From an uncultured Pelagibacteraceae bacterium (GTDB lineage: Bacteria > Pseudomonadota > Alphaproteobacteria > Pelagibacterales > Pelagibacteraceae), in the NCBI GenBank assembly GCA_902613855.1, contig CACMIX010000001.1, positions 224,717 to 288,716 of the forward strand: a stretch of 64,000 bases of DNA. Direction: 5' to 3'. Positions 33,422 to 41,473 of the stretch are shown here, one piece after another. Position 1 is the stretch's first letter; each line of letters begins with the position of its first letter. The position numbers and the translations under genes are program-made. The notes beneath the pieces were generated by a model. The model was not told the DNA's origin. It did not search any database and worked only from the letters and a program-made list of their open reading frames with translations.

Positions 33422-33467
33422 ATGTAGGTCAAAATAAATGTAGTAAACAAAACATTTTAGTCTACAT
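33422..33467. repeat. Direct and inverted ATGTAG repeats upstream of the aminotransferase
   Basis: ATGTAG occurs at 33422-33427 and 33438-33443, 16 bases apart, and its inverse CTACAT at 33462-33467. The arrangement, on one helix face and close to the rightward start codon at 33496, is operator-like. It could also be chance in AT-rich DNA. Confidence 0.3.
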
Positions 33468-33495
33468 ATTTTGTTATAACTAAATATTAAAAATT

Positions 33496-34842
33496 ATGAG
33501 CTCAGAAAACAGAACTTCGGTACCAAATTCTTTGAATGAACATTGGATGCCATTTACATCTAATAAAGATTTTAAGGCAAACCCAAGATTAATTACAGAA
33601 GCTAAAGGAGTTTATTTAAAAACTCACCACGGCAAAACTCAAATTGATGCAAGTTCTGGATTATTTTGTAATCCTTTAGGTCACGGAAGAAAAGAAATTA
33701 CTGAAGCTGTAACCAAACAATTAGAAACTTTAGACTATGCTCAACCTTTTCAACAAGGTTTCGGTGGATCATTTGAATTAGCCACAAGAATTTCAAAACA
33801 CACTCCAGCAGATTTAAATAAAATGTTTTATACCATCTGTGGTTCAACCGCTGTAGAAACAGCAATTAAAATTGCAGTCGCTTATCACAGAGCAAAAGGA
33901 AATGCTCATAGATTTAGATTTGTAGGTCGTGAACGTGGATATCATGGAATGAATATTGGCTGTGTTTCTGTTGGAGGAATGATTAACAACGTTAAAACTT
34001 TTGCAAGTATTTTAATGCCAGGTGTTCAACATATGAGACATACACATTTACCTGAACATAAATTTGTAAGTGGTCAACCAGAAACTGGTGCAGATTTAGC
34101 AGATGATTTAGAAAGAATAGCAACTAACTTTGGTCCTGAAAATATTGCAGCATGTATTGTTGAACCAATTGCTGGATCAACTGGAACTTTAGTACCACCA
34201 AAAGGTTATTTACAAAAGTTAAGAGACACGTGTGATAAACATGGAATACTATTAATTTTTGATGAAGTGATAACAGGCTGGGGTAGAACAGGATCTGTAT
34301 TCGCTAGTCAGGAGTTTGGAGTAACACCAGATATTATGACAATGGCTAAAGCAACAACTAATGGCGTAGTTCCTATGGGTGTAGTTGCATGTAAAGATGA
34401 AATTTATGATGCAGTAATGGATGCTTCTCCAATGGGTTCAGTAGAATTGTTTCATGGTTATACTTATTCTGGAATACCAGTTGCAGTCGCTGCAGCTTTA
34501 GCTGTACAAGATATTTTTGAAAAAGAAGATATCTTTGAAAGAGCAAAAAACTTAGCTCCTTATTTCCAAAAAGGATTATTTTCACTTCAAGATTTAGAAG
34601 CTGTAGATAATATTAGAGGATATGGAATGATGGGTGGAATAGATATGAAATTAAACACTAAACCAGGTAAAGCAGGGTATGAAACTTTCAAATCTTGCTA
34701 TGAAGCAGGAGTGAATTTCAAAGCTACTGGAGATTGCTTAATTATAGCTCCACAGTTTATATGTGAAAAAAAACATATAGATGAAATTATCGACAAACTT
34801 AGAACCGGTATAACTAATTATCAAAAAAACCAAAAAAATTAG
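33496..34842 (+). CDS. Class III omega-amino acid:pyruvate aminotransferase, probably taurine:pyruvate
   Basis: The 448-residue PLP enzyme closely resembles beta-alanine/omega-amino acid:pyruvate transaminases: HWMPFTSNKDFKANPRLI at the start, GSTAVETAIKIAVAYHRA near residue 115, GRERGYHGMNIG, FDEVITGWGRTG near 255 and the PLP lysine in MAKATTNG near 288. Opposite tauABC and followed by alanine dehydrogenase, taurine is the likeliest amino donor, giving sulfoacetaldehyde and alanine. Beta-alanine or other omega-amines remain possible. The start ATG is the first in frame; no clear ribosome site. Confidence 0.9.
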   Translation: MSSENRTSVPNSLNEHWMPFTSNKDFKANPRLITEAKGVYLKTHHGKTQIDASSGLFCNPLGHGRKEITEAVTKQLETLDYAQPFQQGFGGSFELATRISKHTPADLNKMFYTICGSTAVETAIKIAVAYHRAKGNAHRFRFVGRERGYHGMNIGCVSVGGMINNVKTFASILMPGVQHMRHTHLPEHKFVSGQPETGADLADDLERIATNFGPENIAACIVEPIAGSTGTLVPPKGYLQKLRDTCDKHGILLIFDEVITGWGRTGSVFASQEFGVTPDIMTMAKATTNGVVPMGVVACKDEIYDAVMDASPMGSVELFHGYTYSGIPVAVAAALAVQDIFEKEDIFERAKNLAPYFQKGLFSLQDLEAVDNIRGYGMMGGIDMKLNTKPGKAGYETFKSCYEAGVNFKATGDCLIIAPQFICEKKHIDEIIDKLRTGITNYQKNQKN

Positions 34843-34868
34843 TTAATCTAACTTAAAAAAGAAAGCCC

Positions 34869-35987
34869 ATGAAGATTGGCGTACCTAAAGAGATAAAACC
34901 TCAAGAGAATAGAATTGGGCTAACTCCCGAAAGTGTAAAAACTTTAATCTCTGAAGGTCACGAAGTTATTGTTGAAAATAATGGAGGTTTTGAAGCGGGC
35001 TTTGAAAATGAACAATACATAAAAGCTGGAGCTAAAATTGCTAACACTGCAGCAGATATTTTTGATGATGCTGAAATAATTGTTAAAGTTAAAGAACCTC
35101 AAAAAGTTGAGGTAGAAATGATTAAAGAAAATCAAATTGTTTACACTTATTTACATCTTGCAGCGGCCAAAGAATTAACTGAAGGTTTAATCAAATCAAA
35201 AAGTATCAATATTGCTTATGAGACTGTAACTGACGATAATGGAAGATTACCTTTGCTTGCTCCTATGAGTGCAGTTGCTGGTCGAATGTCTGTACAAGCT
35301 GGAGCTCATTGTCTAGAAAAAAATCAAAATGGAAGAGGTCTTTTACTTGGAGGAGCACCTGGCGTAACTGGAGCAACTGTTGTTATTTTAGGTGGTGGTG
35401 TGGTTGGAGAAAATGCAGCAGTTATTGCAACTGGAATGCAGGCAAAAGTCCATATTGTTGATAAATCAGAGGAAAGATTAAAACAACTAACAGAAATGTT
35501 TGGTGATAAAATTATTCCAGAACAAAGTGATAAAATTGATTTAACTAAATTGATATCAGAAGCTGATCTTTTAGTTGGAGGTGTTTTAATTCCTGGTGCT
35601 GAAGCACCTAAATTAGTAACTAAAGAAATGTTAAAATTTATGAAACGTGGATCTGTAATTGTTGACGTTGCAATAGATCAAGGGGGATGTGTTGAAACAA
35701 GTAAACCAACTACCCATGGAGATCCAACTTATATAGTTGACGATGTAGTACATTATTGTGTAGCAAATATGCCTGGTGGTGTACCAAGAACATCAACATT
35801 AGCCTTAAACAATGCTACACTTCCATTTTTAGTTAAACTTGCGAACAAAGGTTATCAAAAAGCCTTAGGTGAAGACAAAAATTTTCTAGCAGGACTAAAT
35901 GTTCACAAAGGTCATGTAACCTATAAAGCTGTTGCCGATGTTTTTGGTCATAGTTTTGTGGAGCCTGGAGAAGCTATCAAAAATTAG
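34869..35987 (+). CDS. ald: Alanine dehydrogenase
   Basis: The 372-residue protein begins MKIGVPKEIKPQENRIGLTP, the standard Ald N-terminus with substrate-binding Arg/Lys, and has the catalytic His region TYLHLAAAKELT near residue 95, the Rossmann loop LGGGVVGENAA near 175 and SVIVDVAIDQGGC near 262 with the catalytic Asp. It oxidises alanine to pyruvate and ammonia with NAD. After the upstream transaminase it would regenerate pyruvate, the amino acceptor, and release taurine nitrogen as ammonium, the classic Tpa-Ald pair. Confidence 0.96.
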   Translation: MKIGVPKEIKPQENRIGLTPESVKTLISEGHEVIVENNGGFEAGFENEQYIKAGAKIANTAADIFDDAEIIVKVKEPQKVEVEMIKENQIVYTYLHLAAAKELTEGLIKSKSINIAYETVTDDNGRLPLLAPMSAVAGRMSVQAGAHCLEKNQNGRGLLLGGAPGVTGATVVILGGGVVGENAAVIATGMQAKVHIVDKSEERLKQLTEMFGDKIIPEQSDKIDLTKLISEADLLVGGVLIPGAEAPKLVTKEMLKFMKRGSVIVDVAIDQGGCVETSKPTTHGDPTYIVDDVVHYCVANMPGGVPRTSTLALNNATLPFLVKLANKGYQKALGEDKNFLAGLNVHKGHVTYKAVADVFGHSFVEPGEAIKN

Positions 35988-35989
35988 TG

Positions 35990-38434
35990 ATGGATAAAAA
36001 GTATCCCTCAAGCACAAAAGTTGTTGTAATTGGTGGCGGAGTGATTGGATGTTCTGTTGCTTATCACTTAACAAAGTTTGGTTGGAAAGATGTTGTTTTA
36101 TTAGAAAGAGACCAACTAACATCAGGGACAACTTGGCATGCAGCAGGATTAGTAAGTCAGTTAGGTCCATCAGCTGCAGTAACTAAAATTAGAAAATATA
36201 CTTTAGACTTATATAAAAATTTAGAAAAGGAAGTTGATCACTCGGCAGGACTAAGACTTAATGGTGCACTTTCGATTGCACAAACTGATAGTCGTTGGCA
36301 AGAACTTAAAAGACAAGCAACAACTGCACAACTTTATGATGTTGACTTAAAGATACTTGATAAAGAAGAGATTAAAAGAAGTTATCCAATGATGAACACA
36401 GAGGACTTAAAAGGTGGAGTTTTAATGCCAGGAGATGGATCTGCGGACCCTAGTGGGGTAACTCATATGCTTGCAAAAGGAGCAAGAAAAGGAGGTGCAA
36501 AAATATATGAACAATCCCCTGTTGAAACTATATTGACTAAAAATGGACGAGTTGATGGTGTTAGAGTTAATGGTCAAGAAATAGAGTGTGAGTATGTTGT
36601 TCTAGCAACTGGAATGTGGTCAAGACAAATTGGTGAAAAGATTGGAGTTAGTATACCCCTTTATCCCGCAGAACATTTTTATGTAATTACTGAGCCAGTA
36701 GAAAATCTTTCACCAACTCTACCTGTAATAAGAGATTTTGATAGCAGTGTTTATTTTAAGGAAGATGCTGGAAAATTATTAATTGGAATATTTGAAGGTA
36801 AATCTATTCCTGCATTTGATAAAACTAATCAAGTACCAGAAGATTTTTCTTTTGGAGAATTTCCTGAAAATTTTGAGCATTTTGAACCTTATTTGGAAAA
36901 ATCTATGAAAAGGTTTCCTGTATTGGAAAAAATAGGTATTAGAAAATTTTTTTCTGGTCCAGAATCTTTTACCCCTGACACCAACTCTTTATTGGGTGAA
37001 GTGGCAGAAGTAAAAAATTTATTTGTCAGCTGTGGTTTAAATAGTATTGGAATTGGAAGTGGAGGAGGTGTTGGAAAAATAACTGCTGAATGGTTGATGA
37101 ATGGACATATTAATGAAGATATTTTTAATTACGATATAAAAAGATTTCAGAAATTTCATTCTGAAGTAGGTTTTATTAAAGATAGAATTACTGAGTCTTT
37201 AGGTGATTTGTATGGAATGCACTGGCCCTACAAACAACATAAAACATCAAGAAATATAAAAATTTTACCACATCATGATTTATTAAAAGGTTTTGGAGCA
37301 TGCTTTGGGGTATCAGCAGGATATGAGAGACCAATGTGGTTTGCTCTTGATGGTGATAAATCAGAATATCAATACAGTTACAACTATCAAAATTGGTATC
37401 CAGCCGTTGAATATGAAACAAGTAATACATTAAATAATCTAGGTTTATATGATTTAACACCATTTTCAAAATTTGAAATCAAATCAGACCAAGCTCATGA
37501 AAATTTACAAAGAATTTGTACAGCAAATATCAAAAATGAAGTTGGAAGGTGTACTTATACTCACATGTTAAATGAAGATGGCGGCATTGAAACTGATTTA
37601 ACAGTAATCTGTATTGATCATAATCATTTTAGAATTATTAGTTCAGCAGTAACAAGAGAAAGAGATAAATTTCATATTAAAAAATATTTGTTAGATGGAA
37701 TTGATCTCAAAGATGTGACCGATGATTATTGTGTGTTTGGTATATTTGGCCCTAAGAGCAGATCGTTTATGCAAGAGATAAGTAAAGAAGATTTTACAAA
37801 TGAAAATTTTAAGTTTGGGTATGCAAAATATATTAAAATCGATAACACAAAAATTTGGGCTCAACGATTATCATACGTTGGAGAACTAGGTTATGAATTG
37901 TATATTAAAATAAATGAAGCTAAAAAAATCTATGAACTAATTATTGAAAAAGGGAAGAAATTTAATCTTTCTAATTGTGGAATGCATGCTTTAGATACAA
38001 TGAGAATGGAAAGTGGTTTTTTGCATTGGGGGCATGATATATCTCCAGAAGAAAATCAATTTCAATCTGGTCTAACATTCACTATCAGTAATAAAAAAGA
38101 AATTGACTTTATTGGTAAAGAGGCACTTCAAGTTATTAAAAACAAAAAAATTGATCGAAGATTTATTATGCTTGCCCTTAAAGATAATAAACCAGGTTCA
38201 CCATTGTTACTTCACGATGAGCCTATTTATTTTAAAGATAAAATTATTGGAAAAACTACTTCTAGTAACTACTCATTCAATTTCAAAAAAAATTTAGCTT
38301 TTGCATACATAAGCAATCATTATTCAACAGAGGAATTGTTAGAAAATGATATTTTTATAGAAGTTGAGAAACAAAAGTATCAGGCACAACTAATAGAAAA
38401 ACCTTTAAAACAAACTAATTTTAAAAACATTTAA
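35990..38434 (+). CDS. DAO-GcvT flavoprotein (dimethylglycine/sarcosine dehydrogenase-like)
   Basis: The roughly 814-residue protein has an N-terminal FAD domain of DAO type (VVVIGGGVIGCSVAYHL) with GTTWHAAGL near residue 45, where the His carries covalent FAD in DMGDH relatives, and a C-terminal aminomethyltransferase (GcvT) part with SYVGELGYELY and GMHALDTMRME. Such enzymes demethylate dimethylglycine or sarcosine and pass the one-carbon unit to tetrahydrofolate. I prefer the ATG at 35990 to the GTG at 35987; both touch the ald stop. Its place after tpa-ald is notable; the amine substrate is unknown. Confidence 0.88.
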   Translation: MDKKYPSSTKVVVIGGGVIGCSVAYHLTKFGWKDVVLLERDQLTSGTTWHAAGLVSQLGPSAAVTKIRKYTLDLYKNLEKEVDHSAGLRLNGALSIAQTDSRWQELKRQATTAQLYDVDLKILDKEEIKRSYPMMNTEDLKGGVLMPGDGSADPSGVTHMLAKGARKGGAKIYEQSPVETILTKNGRVDGVRVNGQEIECEYVVLATGMWSRQIGEKIGVSIPLYPAEHFYVITEPVENLSPTLPVIRDFDSSVYFKEDAGKLLIGIFEGKSIPAFDKTNQVPEDFSFGEFPENFEHFEPYLEKSMKRFPVLEKIGIRKFFSGPESFTPDTNSLLGEVAEVKNLFVSCGLNSIGIGSGGGVGKITAEWLMNGHINEDIFNYDIKRFQKFHSEVGFIKDRITESLGDLYGMHWPYKQHKTSRNIKILPHHDLLKGFGACFGVSAGYERPMWFALDGDKSEYQYSYNYQNWYPAVEYETSNTLNNLGLYDLTPFSKFEIKSDQAHENLQRICTANIKNEVGRCTYTHMLNEDGGIETDLTVICIDHNHFRIISSAVTRERDKFHIKKYLLDGIDLKDVTDDYCVFGIFGPKSRSFMQEISKEDFTNENFKFGYAKYIKIDNTKIWAQRLSYVGELGYELYIKINEAKKIYELIIEKGKKFNLSNCGMHALDTMRMESGFLHWGHDISPEENQFQSGLTFTISNKKEIDFIGKEALQVIKNKKIDRRFIMLALKDNKPGSPLLLHDEPIYFKDKIIGKTTSSNYSFNFKKNLAFAYISNHYSTEELLENDIFIEVEKQKYQAQLIEKPLKQTNFKNI

Positions 38435-38496
38435 TATTAATTTGAAAAATAATAATTGTTTTATTTAATTTAAAGTGATTAAATTATTTTTTACAA

Positions 38497-38697
38497 ATGA
38501 CACTTAATTACACAGATTTAAATAAAGAGAGATCTTTAGATGAAAATTTATCTAGTAAAGAGATTAAAACTACAGATGTTAACATTTTACTAAATAGAGT
38601 TAGATTAGATAAAAAAAAAACTTTTAAAAAAAATATAATAGTTTCGCTTTTGTTAGTTGCTTTAATCTGTTCAATTGCCATTTATTTTATTATTTAG
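38497..38697 (+). CDS. Small single-pass membrane protein
   Basis: The 66-residue protein has a charged N-terminal half (about 1-46, ending VNILLNRVRLDKKKTFKK) and one C-terminal helix (NIIVSLLLVALICSIAIYFII). The layout DVN-x-LLNR...KKK...KK-helix parallels the protein at 28319-28540 (VDVLKQR...KK...KR-helix), suggesting a small family of tail-anchored proteins, inserted with the basic side in the cytoplasm. No known family is recognised. Confidence 0.65.
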   Translation: MTLNYTDLNKERSLDENLSSKEIKTTDVNILLNRVRLDKKKTFKKNIIVSLLLVALICSIAIYFII

Positions 38698-38705
38698 ACC
38701 ATACC

Positions 38706-38798
38706 TTGCATGATAAGTTTGCCAAGTATTATGAGGAAAAGTTTCCCGATGAAAAAAAAGTTCCAAGACACGATTTAACTGTATATAATAAACCTTAG
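38706..38798 (+). pseudogene. Protein-like short ORF, possible gene remnant or tiny gene
   Basis: From a TTG at 38706 the frame reads HDKFAKYYEEKFPDEKK and continues to VYNKP, 30 residues in all. The composition is coding-like, with alternating acidic and basic residues and proline, unlike random AT-rich translation. There is no ATG or ribosome site in this frame, and upstream it runs into the 66-residue gene in another frame. It may be the tail of a decayed gene or a very short peptide. Confidence 0.3.
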
Positions 38799-38858
38799 TC
38801 CTGATTTAGAATATATCTCTACTTGCTGGGACTTTAAACACAACGCTAAAGGAGGCAA

Positions 38859-39026
38859 ATGAAAATAATAATACAATCAATAAAAAACTATTTTAAATCA
38901 AAAAAAGATAGGGGATTAGAACCTGTATTTTTTGAAAAAATAGGTGATCAAAAAACCTCAAGAGATGAGATGAAAAAAAATTTGATCAAAGCATTAGAAA
39001 AAAATGGTTGGACTATAAAAAAATAA
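38859..39026 (+). CDS. Small basic protein of 55 residues, unknown function
   Basis: The ATG is preceded by an almost ideal Shine-Dalgarno (AAAGGAGG, six bases upstream), one of the strongest in the window, so translation is likely. The product begins MKIIIQSIKNYFKSKKDRG, contains EPVFFEKIGDQKTSRDE and ends in an amphipathic basic helix (LIKALEKNGWTIKK). No family is recognised. It lies in the tRNA-proximal gap. Confidence 0.6.
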   Translation: MKIIIQSIKNYFKSKKDRGLEPVFFEKIGDQKTSRDEMKKNLIKALEKNGWTIKK

Positions 39027-39035
39027 ATAACGAAC

Positions 39036-39099
39036 GGGTTTTCACGTGACCAGAAATCCTGGTCCAAATTTGGTCCACTCACGGTCCACGGGGAAACCC
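39036..39099. ncRNA. GC-rich nested inverted repeats next to tRNA-Met, possible structured RNA or att-like site
   Basis: An outer stem pairs GGGTTTTC (39036-39043) with GGAAACCC (39092-39099, one G-T pair) and extends through CGT/ACG. Inside is a perfect 6-bp hairpin GACCAG/CTGGTC (39048-39053, 39059-39064) and a palindrome CCAAATTTGG (39064-39073). The word GGTCCA occurs three times (39061, 39072, 39083). The local GC content is far above the surroundings. It could be a small RNA, a terminator complex or a recombination site; which one is unknown. Confidence 0.45.
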
Positions 39100-39172
39100 T
39101 TATTAAAGACAATTTCTTAATTTGTTGTTTGAAAGAAAAAAAATAAGTTGTATAAATCAACATCTATTTTAA

Positions 39173-39249
39173 GGCGGGGTAGCTCAGTTGGTTAGAGCGC
39201 AGGACTCATAAGCCTGAGGTCAGTGGTTCGATCCCACTTCCCGCTACCA
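39173..39249 (+). tRNA. tRNA-Met (anticodon CAT)
   Basis: The 77-base cloverleaf has an acceptor stem GGCGGGG pairing with TCCCGCT (two G-T pairs) and an encoded CCA end, D arm AGCTCAGTTGGTTAGAGC, anticodon loop CTCATAA and T arm GTGGTTCGATCCCAC. The GGCGGGG...CCGCTACCA ends are typical of alphaproteobacterial elongator tRNA-Met. A CAT anticodon could also be tRNA-Ile2 with lysidine, less likely here. The innermost anticodon-stem pair (A-G) is unmatched. It ends one base from the convergent apt stop. Confidence 0.95.
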
Positions 39250-39250
39250 A

Positions 39251-39778
39251 TTAATGCCCTGGAAAATTAATTAAATTTTCAACTTTGTAATTATTTTTAA
39301 TTAAGTTATCTGAACCACCTAAATCAAATAAATTTATAACAAATATGAAAGCAGATACTTTACCGTTTGAAATTTCTACAAGTTTTGCTGCTGCTTCTGC
39401 AGTTCCTCCTGTTGCGATTAAATCATCTATAATTAAAACACTGTCGTTTTCATTTAACGAGTCTTTGTGGACTTCAATGGTAGCTGTTCCATATTCAAGC
39501 TCAAAATCAACAGAATGAACATCGGCTGGTAATTTATTTTTTTTCCTTAGCATAATAAAAGGTTTTTTTAAAATATAAGAAACTGCAGATGCAAACACAA
39601 ATCCTCTTGATTCTATTGCAGCTATTTTTGTGAAGTTATAATTCTTTGATCTTTCAACTATTTGATCGATGGTTTCAGAAAAAGCGCCCTCATCTTTAAT
39701 CAAAGTTGTAATATCTCTAAATAGAATACCTTTTTTTGGATAATCTGGTATGGATCTAATAAAATTTTTTAAGTTCAT
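39251..39778 (-). CDS. apt: Adenine phosphoribosyltransferase
   Basis: The 175-residue protein has the APT N-terminus FIRSIPDYPKKGILFRDIT, the AIESRGFVFASAVSYIL segment and the PRPP-binding motif VLIIDDLIATGGTAEAA near residue 115. It makes AMP from adenine and PRPP. It is divergent from the MTA nucleosidase gene with a 5-base gap, so the two may share a promoter region inside each other. It would salvage adenine released from MTA formed in spermidine synthesis by the nearby SpeD-SpeE fusion. Confidence 0.95.
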   Translation of the reverse strand: MNLKNFIRSIPDYPKKGILFRDITTLIKDEGAFSETIDQIVERSKNYNFTKIAAIESRGFVFASAVSYILKKPFIMLRKKNKLPADVHSVDFELEYGTATIEVHKDSLNENDSVLIIDDLIATGGTAEAAAKLVEISNGKVSAFIFVINLFDLGGSDNLIKNNYKVENLINFPGH

Positions 39779-39783
39779 ATGAT

Positions 39784-40314
39784 ATGAATAAATTATTTGT
39801 TGCAGCTTTAAAAGAAGAAACTCCAGGGCTAGATTATTTTCATTATATTGGAGTTGGAAAAATTAATGCCACATATAACTTATTAAAATTAATCAATAAA
39901 TTTAAACCCAATCAAGTAATAAATTTTGGAAGTGCAGGTGCAATTAAAAAGGGGTTATCTGGTATTGTAGAATGTACAAAATTTTATCAAAGAGATATGG
40001 ATGTAAGAGGGTTACTTGATTTTAAATTAGGTGAAACTCCTTTTGATAGTATCAATGAAATAATTAATTTTGAAGAAGGCTTTTCCTGTGGAAGTGGAGA
40101 TAGTTTTGTAAATAATAAAATAGAAATGAATGTAGATATTGTGGATATGGAGGCATATGCTTTAGCAAAGGTTTGTAAAATAGAAAATGTTAAATTTAGA
40201 TGCTTTAAGTATATATCTGACAATGCAGATGAAAATGCACCAAGTGACTGGATAGCAAATTGTAAAAAAGGGGCAAAACTCTTTCAAAATAAATTAAAAG
40301 AAATTGAATTATAA
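39784..40314 (+). CDS. MTA/SAH nucleosidase-like protein
   Basis: The 176-residue PNP-fold protein has VINFGSAGAIKKGL near residue 43, the substrate-binding VDMEAYALAKVC near 120 and the catalytic Asp in YISDNADENAP near 147. It would split 5'-methylthioadenosine or S-adenosylhomocysteine to adenine. It is shorter than E. coli MtnN (232 residues), with a reduced N-terminal part. The next gene makes spermidine and thereby MTA, and apt on the other side recovers adenine, which supports the assignment. Confidence 0.85.
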   Translation: MNKLFVAALKEETPGLDYFHYIGVGKINATYNLLKLINKFKPNQVINFGSAGAIKKGLSGIVECTKFYQRDMDVRGLLDFKLGETPFDSINEIINFEEGFSCGSGDSFVNNKIEMNVDIVDMEAYALAKVCKIENVKFRCFKYISDNADENAPSDWIANCKKGAKLFQNKLKEIEL

Positions 40315-40373
40315 CTTTTTAATTGAAAATAAAAAACAATATCTATATCAAAGATCTCAAATTAAAGTGATAA

Positions 40374-41414
40374 ATGATTAAAGTTGGTGAACATATAACT
40401 CTAGATATTATAGGAACTACCAAAGAGTATGACCCCTCATTTTTTGAAAAGGTTATTTACGATGTAGCTAAAGCTGCTAAAGTTACAATACTTAATATTT
40501 CAAAATATAAGTTTGAACCCCAAGGTTTTACAATTTTAGCTTTATTAGCAGAAAGCCACATTAGTTTTCATACTTTTCCTGAGAAAGGAATTATTAGCTT
40601 TGATTTTTTTACATGTGGTAAAATAAATCCTTCAGTTGCAATAGAAATTATCAAAAAAGAATTTGAACATACAAGAATAGTTAAAAAAGAGTTTAATAGA
40701 GATACCAAGTCTCTTTATCCTGATATTTACAGCTCACCAGGCCTACAAAAGTCTTATGTAGTAAACGATGTTTTGGAAGATTTTAAATCAAAAGTTGGTC
40801 AACACATTGAAATCCTGGAATTAGAACAATTTGGTAAATCTCTTTTTATTGATGGTGAAATTCAAGTAGCAGCTACAGATGAACATTTGTACAGTTCAAC
40901 ATTTGTGGGAGCAGGTTTGAGTCTAAACAAAAAGAATGAGAGAGCAGCAATTATTGGTGGAGGTGATGGAGGGGTTGCCAGAGAATGCATATCAAAAAAA
41001 TTTAATTTTATTGATTGGTATGAATTAGATCCAGAGGTTGTTAATGTATGTAACAAACATCTTGGAGATATAGGAAAAAAAGCAACTGAAAAAAATTCTG
41101 TTAAGTGTGTTTGGGGAGACGCTTTTGAAAGTATTAAATCTGTAAGCGATGATACTTATGATCATATCTTTGTTGATTTAAACGATGATCAATTCTGTAT
41201 TGATTTAGCATCAAAGAATATGGAATCGTTAGTTCGAATTTTAAAACCAAAAGGAGTTATTACTGCACAAGTGGGTAGCCAAGATAAAAAACCACAACAG
41301 GTTGAAAATTGGTTAAATGTTTTTAATCAAAATTTTGGAAATACGAAATTATCAAGAGTTTACATACCAAGTTTTGATTGTTCTTGGAATTTTTCTTCTT
41401 CAATAAACCATTAA
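40374..41414 (+). CDS. speDE: S-adenosylmethionine decarboxylase-spermidine synthase fusion
   Basis: The 346-residue protein starts with a class 1B AdoMet decarboxylase (about 1-115): LAESHISFHTFPEKG, where self-cleavage at E60-S61 would yield the pyruvoyl group, with H66 and C81 (FFTCG) in conserved positions. From about residue 125 follows a spermidine synthase: IIGGGDGGVAREC near 192, YELDPEVVNVC near 215 and the catalytic VDLNDD near 265. The last motif is reduced compared with the usual D-x-x-DPxGP. It makes decarboxylated AdoMet and transfers aminopropyl to putrescine. Similar fusions are known in a few bacteria. Confidence 0.92.
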   Translation: MIKVGEHITLDIIGTTKEYDPSFFEKVIYDVAKAAKVTILNISKYKFEPQGFTILALLAESHISFHTFPEKGIISFDFFTCGKINPSVAIEIIKKEFEHTRIVKKEFNRDTKSLYPDIYSSPGLQKSYVVNDVLEDFKSKVGQHIEILELEQFGKSLFIDGEIQVAATDEHLYSSTFVGAGLSLNKKNERAAIIGGGDGGVARECISKKFNFIDWYELDPEVVNVCNKHLGDIGKKATEKNSVKCVWGDAFESIKSVSDDTYDHIFVDLNDDQFCIDLASKNMESLVRILKPKGVITAQVGSQDKKPQQVENWLNVFNQNFGNTKLSRVYIPSFDCSWNFSSSINH

Positions 41415-41473
41415 TTTTTCTTTTTAATTATTAAAATTTGTGAAATAATTATCCTCAATTTAAGGAGAAAATA

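Noticed and set aside
37188..37469. Leftward frame opposite the DAO-GcvT gene
   Set aside because: It lies fully inside a well-supported gene and has no recognisable domain.
39173..39249. tRNA-Ile2 (CAT read with lysidine)
   Set aside because: The acceptor ends match alphaproteobacterial elongator tRNA-Met better; not fully excluded.
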